A stretch of DNA of 6,894 nt from CAZHWT01 sp964536215. GTDB lineage: Bacteria > Patescibacteriota > CAZHWT01. Made by a program: the position numbers and the translations under genes. Location of the stretch: assembly GCA_964536215.1 (NCBI GenBank), contig CAZHWT010000047.1:1-6894 (forward strand), in the 5' to 3' direction. This document shows, one piece after another, positions 5,458 to 6,894 of this stretch (its first letter is position 1; each line of letters opens with the position of its first letter). The notes beneath the pieces are model-generated. The model was not told the origin of the DNA. It ran no database searches and worked only from the letters and a program-made list of their open reading frames with translations.

Positions 5458-6052
5458 GCGCACCCTATTACTGTTGTGGCTACCGTCGACCTTCTTGGCT
5501 TTAGGCTGCGGAGCGTTGTTGGTTACCGCTTCAGATGCCATTTCTACTGATAGCCAATTCCAAGCCGGTAGTCTTAATGCTAGTCTGTTTGCCGCTGCAC
5601 CACCGCATGGACAAGTGCTAGGCGAATCGGTCATTGCCGATGCTGATACGCGCACTCACATTCTACGAAAGTTTTTACAATCATATAATTCACCTCTGGC
5701 TAATCACGCTGGGACATTTGTAACAGTTGCAGATAAGTATGATTTAGACTGGCGCTTATTGCCAGCCATCGCTGGAATTGAAAGCGGGTTTGGCAAACGG
5801 ATTCCCAGAAATAGTTTTAATGCTTGGGGGTGGGGTATTCCAACTGGAGCTCAGAGTGGAATTGGCTTTGACTCTTGGGATGAAGGTATTGAAACTGTTG
5901 GTAGAGGACTGCGCAAAGGCTATCTAAATCGTGGCTATGTGACGCTACGACAAATGGAGTCACGCTATACACCGCCATCAGCCGCTAATCCCGAGCATCC
6001 GTGGGTGAACGGGGTGGAGCACTTTATGTGGGAACTAGAGCATATGAGGTGA
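5426..6052 (+). CDS. Membrane-anchored lysozyme-fold peptidoglycan hydrolase
   Basis: This 208-residue protein has a basic N-terminus (R7, R11, R12) and one hydrophobic segment at about 13-35, which would anchor it with the rest outside the membrane. C28 lies in FLALGCG, a poor lipobox, so a lipoprotein is unlikely. A linker rich in small and polar residues (about 36-75) leads to a catalytic region at about 80-208: KYDLDWRLLPAIAGIESGFG, then NSFNAWGWG, FDSWDEGIETVGRGL and SRYTPPS. The pattern fits glucosaminidase/lysozyme-like hydrolases common in Patescibacteria, with E119 in IESGFG as probable catalytic acid; the likely job is cutting glycan strands in wall remodelling or on another cell. 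An in-frame TGA at 5414-5416 closes the frame upstream, so ATG 5426 is the first usable start, though it lacks a well-placed Shine-Dalgarno. The stop codon lies inside a heptamer-like stretch. Confidence 0.75.
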   Translation: MHLPNLRAYTRRTLLLLWLPSTFLALGCGALLVTASDAISTDSQFQAGSLNASLFAAAPPHGQVLGESVIADADTRTHILRKFLQSYNSPLANHAGTFVTVADKYDLDWRLLPAIAGIESGFGKRIPRNSFNAWGWGIPTGAQSGIGFDSWDEGIETVGRGLRKGYLNRGYVTLRQMESRYTPPSAANPEHPWVNGVEHFMWELEHMR

Positions 6053-6069
6053 GGAGTCGCTAGTGAGTA
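6049..6069 (+). repeat. Degenerate heptamer array over the hydrolase stop codon
   Basis: Units GTGAGGA GTCGCTA GTGAGTA lie in a 7-bp register; the first and last match the arrays around the four-helix-bundle gene and the middle one is degenerate. The stop codon TGA (6050-6052) is part of the first unit. Confidence 0.45.
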
Positions 6070-6073
6070 GCTT

Positions 6074-6095
6074 AAGAGCCGATAGGCTCTTTTTT
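6074..6095 (+). terminator. Intrinsic terminator of the hydrolase gene
   Basis: The stem AAGAGCC (6074-6080) / GGCTCTT (6085-6091) has the tetraloop GATA and ends in a T-run to 6095. It starts 22 bp after the stop codon. The minus strand has only a short T-run, so it works mainly in the plus direction. Confidence 0.87.
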
Positions 6096-6175
6096 GTTGA
6101 TGGATAAATATCCAATTAAATAGCTATTTATTTTCAATACAGAGTTCAGAATTCTAACAGCGCAAAGAGACTTTC

Positions 6176-6191
6176 TGGTGCCGGGGAAAGG
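6176..6191 (-). repeat. 16-nt copy of the tRNA-Leu 3' end
   Basis: The plus-strand sequence TGGTGCCGGGGAAAGG is identical here and at 6339-6354, where it is the CCA end, discriminator, acceptor 3' strand and start of the T-arm of tRNA-Leu. The rest of the tRNA is not repeated. The copy is in the same orientation, 163 bp away. Partial 3'-end copies like this are typical of attachment sites left by elements that integrate into tRNA genes. Confidence 0.6.
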
Positions 6192-6273
6192 CACTCTGGC
6201 ATTCGCCAGAGGTTCATAGCTTATTATTCTGTTGCTCGCTGGCACAGAATAATGCCGCTATTCAGTGCCCCTT
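6183..6273. ncRNA. Candidate structured RNA or folded element, three-way junction
   Basis: Three stems can form together. P1 is GGCAC (6190-6194) with GTGCC (6265-6269). P2 is TCTGGC (6195-6200) with GCCAGA (6205-6210), loop ATTC. P3 is ATAGC plus ATTATTCTG (6216-6220, 6223-6231) with CAGAATAAT plus GCTAT (6245-6253, 6257-6261), a 14-bp stem with a small internal loop and a 13-nt end loop. The junction would form on either strand. I do not recognise it as 6S, SRP, RNase P RNA, tmRNA, 5S rRNA or a hammerhead. No convincing promoter is seen; minus-strand transcription could come from read-through of the tRNA. It may instead be the folded end of a mobile element. Confidence 0.3.
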
Positions 6274-6298
6274 AACAAGGTTCAGAACAACCCTACAT

Positions 6299-6343
6299 CA
6301 CCAAAAGGGTCCATACCACTTCGTGATATAGACCCTTTTGGTG
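6299..6343 (-). terminator. Trailer hairpin/terminator of tRNA-Leu
   Basis: CACCAAAAGGGTC (6299-6311) and GACCCTTTTGGTG (6331-6343) are exact reverse complements, 13 bp, with a 19-nt loop. On the minus strand the 3' side contains TTTT, so it can act as the tRNA terminator, though the T-run is short. The stem overlaps the last five bases of the tRNA, including CCA, so in the precursor the tRNA 3' end could pair with the trailer. Confidence 0.55.
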
Positions 6344-6422
6344 CCGGGGAAAGGACTTGAACCTTCACGTCTTGCGACACATGCTCCTAAGGCATGCGTG
6401 TCTACCATTCCACCACCCCGGC
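6339..6422 (-). tRNA. tRNA-Leu (anticodon UAG)
   Basis: An 84-nt class II tRNA with encoded CCA. The acceptor stem GCCGGGG (6422-6416) pairs with CCCCGGC (6349-6343), followed by discriminator A (6342) and CCA (6341-6339). The anticodon stem CATGC/GCATG encloses the loop CTTAGGA with anticodon TAG at complement(6387..6389), U33 and G37. The variable arm has a GTC/GAC stem with loop GCAA, and the T-loop is TTCAAGT. It decodes leucine CUA and, by wobble, other CUN codons. It has its own promoter and trailer hairpin. Confidence 0.96.
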
Positions 6423-6426
6423 GGAA

Positions 6427-6441
6427 GCGAGCGGAGCTCGC
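6427..6441. repeat. Small hairpin next to the tRNA 5' end
   Basis: GCGAGC (6427-6432) and GCTCGC (6436-6441) are complementary with a 3-nt spacer. In the tRNA precursor this 6-bp GC stem lies just 5' of the RNase P cleavage site, between the heptamer array and the mature tRNA. Confidence 0.4.
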
Positions 6442-6483
6442 GTTAATCGTTAATCGTTGATCGTTGATCGTTGATCGTTGATC
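6442..6483. repeat. Tandem heptamer array, six GTTRATC units
   Basis: Two GTTAATC and four GTTGATC units run head to tail without interruption (42 bp), followed by a broken unit GTTTAGG. On the minus strand they read GATCAAC/GATTAAC. The array lies directly between the predicted start of the tRNA-Leu transcript and the tRNA. The unit differs from the GTGAGTA-type arrays but has the same length and opening GT. It resembles the class of short tandem heptamer repeats known as STRR in cyanobacteria; homology is not claimed. Confidence 0.9.
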
Positions 6484-6490
6484 GTTTAGG

Positions 6491-6519
6491 ATTCTATCGC
6501 TGTCGCTCCAGAATAACAA
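6491..6519 (-). promoter_or_regulatory. Putative promoter of tRNA-Leu
   Basis: On the minus strand, -35 TTGTTA (6519-6514, four of six), a 17-bp spacer and -10 TAGAAT (6496-6491, five of six). The predicted start at about 6484 is the base next to the heptamer array, so the whole array would be transcribed into the 5' leader. An imperfect dyad, GGATTCTAT (6489-6497) with ATAGCAATCC (6519-6528), brackets the promoter and could be an operator; that part is speculative. Confidence 0.45.
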
Positions 6520-6575
6520 TAGCAATCCTGCAACGGGATTATACACTTTGTTATTCCTGTGAGGCAACTATCACA

Positions 6576-6605
6576 TGGACGTTGGTTGATTAATTGTGTT
6601 ATAAC
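6576..6605 (+). promoter_or_regulatory. Possible promoter of the histidine-phosphatase gene
   Basis: TGGACG (6576-6581, four of six -35 bases), an 18-bp spacer and TATAAC (6600-6605, five of six -10 bases) predict a start near 6612 and a leader of about 35 nt before ATG 6647. A weak purine-rich AGGCGAG at 6635-6641 could serve as ribosome binding site. Confidence 0.35.
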
Positions 6606-6646
6606 CGCCAAGCGACTGGATTTTAGTAGAAAGCAGGCGAGAGACA

Positions 6647-6894
6647 ATGATCGACGAACGATCAAGCAATCTAGTATTAGTGCGCCATGGGGCGACCGAA
6701 CATAATTCTTCAATCAATCCAGTGATTACCGGCTCAATAAATATTGAGTTGGCCGAGGCGGGGCGGCAGCAGGCTCGTCATCTGGGCGCTTGGCTAGCCA
6801 AGCAAGGCTACACTTTCGACCGTGCCCTTACTTCGTCGCTAGGCAGGGCCATTGAGACAACTCAACTCATCCTCGAGACATTGGGGTCCCAAGA
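6647..6894 (+). CDS. Histidine phosphatase/phosphoglycerate mutase family, N-terminal part
   Basis: The 82 complete codons run to the window end, so the gene is cut off. LVLVRHGATEHN holds the catalytic RHG motif: the histidine becomes phosphorylated, and the arginine binds phosphate. It is followed by TGSINIELAEAGRQQARHLG, then GYTFDRALTSSLGRAIETTQ, where the SSLGRAIET segment supplies the second family arginine. The order and spacing are those of the histidine phosphatase clan. The part GYTFDRALTSSLGRA resembles 2,3-bisphosphoglycerate-dependent phosphoglycerate mutase (gpmA), a glycolytic enzyme interconverting 3- and 2-phosphoglycerate. But the family's usual GWxDxxL is GSINIEL here, and the C-terminal half needed to decide is absent. 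An alpha-ribazole-phosphatase-like or broad-specificity phosphatase is possible, so no symbol is given. It is transcribed away from the tRNA-Leu gene. Confidence 0.85.
   Translation, partial: MIDERSSNLVLVRHGATEHNSSINPVITGSINIELAEAGRQQARHLGAWLAKQGYTFDRALTSSLGRAIETTQLILETLGSQ

Noticed and set aside
6117..6130. 14-bp AT-rich palindrome TAAATAGCTATTTA
   Set aside because: A palindrome of this length in AT-rich intergenic DNA is not surprising, and no gene start lies near it.
6298..6567. Minus-strand frame of 89 codons containing GGMVDTHALG and SSPFPG
   Set aside because: This is the well-known spurious translation of a tRNA-Leu gene, extended by translation of the heptamer array (NDQRSTINDQR).

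Overview
The window looks like part of a chromosome from an uncultivated, streamlined bacterium, most likely of the Patescibacteria (candidate phyla radiation). This rests on the gene mix: a secreted von Willebrand factor A (VWA) surface protein, a small zinc-ribbon protein, a free-standing four-helix-bundle (S23/IVP-type) gene and a single-TM lysozyme-fold peptidoglycan hydrolase. Few clear Shine-Dalgarno sites and many short heptamer repeats fit too. It is an inference; no phylogenetic marker gene is present. Stop codons TAG, TAA and TGA are all used normally, so nothing points to a recoded TGA.

Layout. (1) 1-241: non-coding lead-in with a good sigma70-type promoter at 164-193. (2) 242-4318 (+): a 1358-residue secreted protein with two tandem copies of a VWA-plus-beta-domain module and a beta-rich C-terminus. 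(3) 4357-4390: a perfect 15-bp terminator hairpin shared by convergent genes. (4) 4408-4740 (-): a 110-residue zinc-ribbon protein whose mRNA leader can fold over its ribosome binding site. (5) 4864-5387: a compact block made of a 44-bp perfect palindrome, a heptamer array, the four-helix-bundle gene (4971-5327, +), an inverted heptamer array and a second hairpin. Its symmetry suggests a mobile cassette. (6) 5426-6052 (+): a membrane-anchored lysozyme-like hydrolase with an unclear N-terminus, followed by a terminator. (7) 6097-6340: non-coding, with a strongly folded stretch that begins with a 16-nt copy of the neighbouring tRNA 3' end. (8) 6339-6422 (-): tRNA-Leu(UAG), with its own promoter, a heptamer array in its leader and a hairpin in its trailer. 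(9) 6647 to the window end (+): the N-terminal part of a histidine-phosphatase/phosphoglycerate mutase-family enzyme.

The genes do not form one operon: strands alternate and terminators or hairpins separate nearly every unit. The VWA protein and the hydrolase both act outside the cytoplasmic membrane (adhesion or pilus-related binding, and wall remodelling). The zinc-ribbon protein, tRNA and phosphatase are housekeeping or regulatory. The most unusual part is the family of 7-bp repeats (GTGAGTA-type and GTTGATC-type) that frame the four-helix-bundle gene in inverted orientation, run into the stop-codon regions of two genes and fill the predicted leader of the tRNA transcript.
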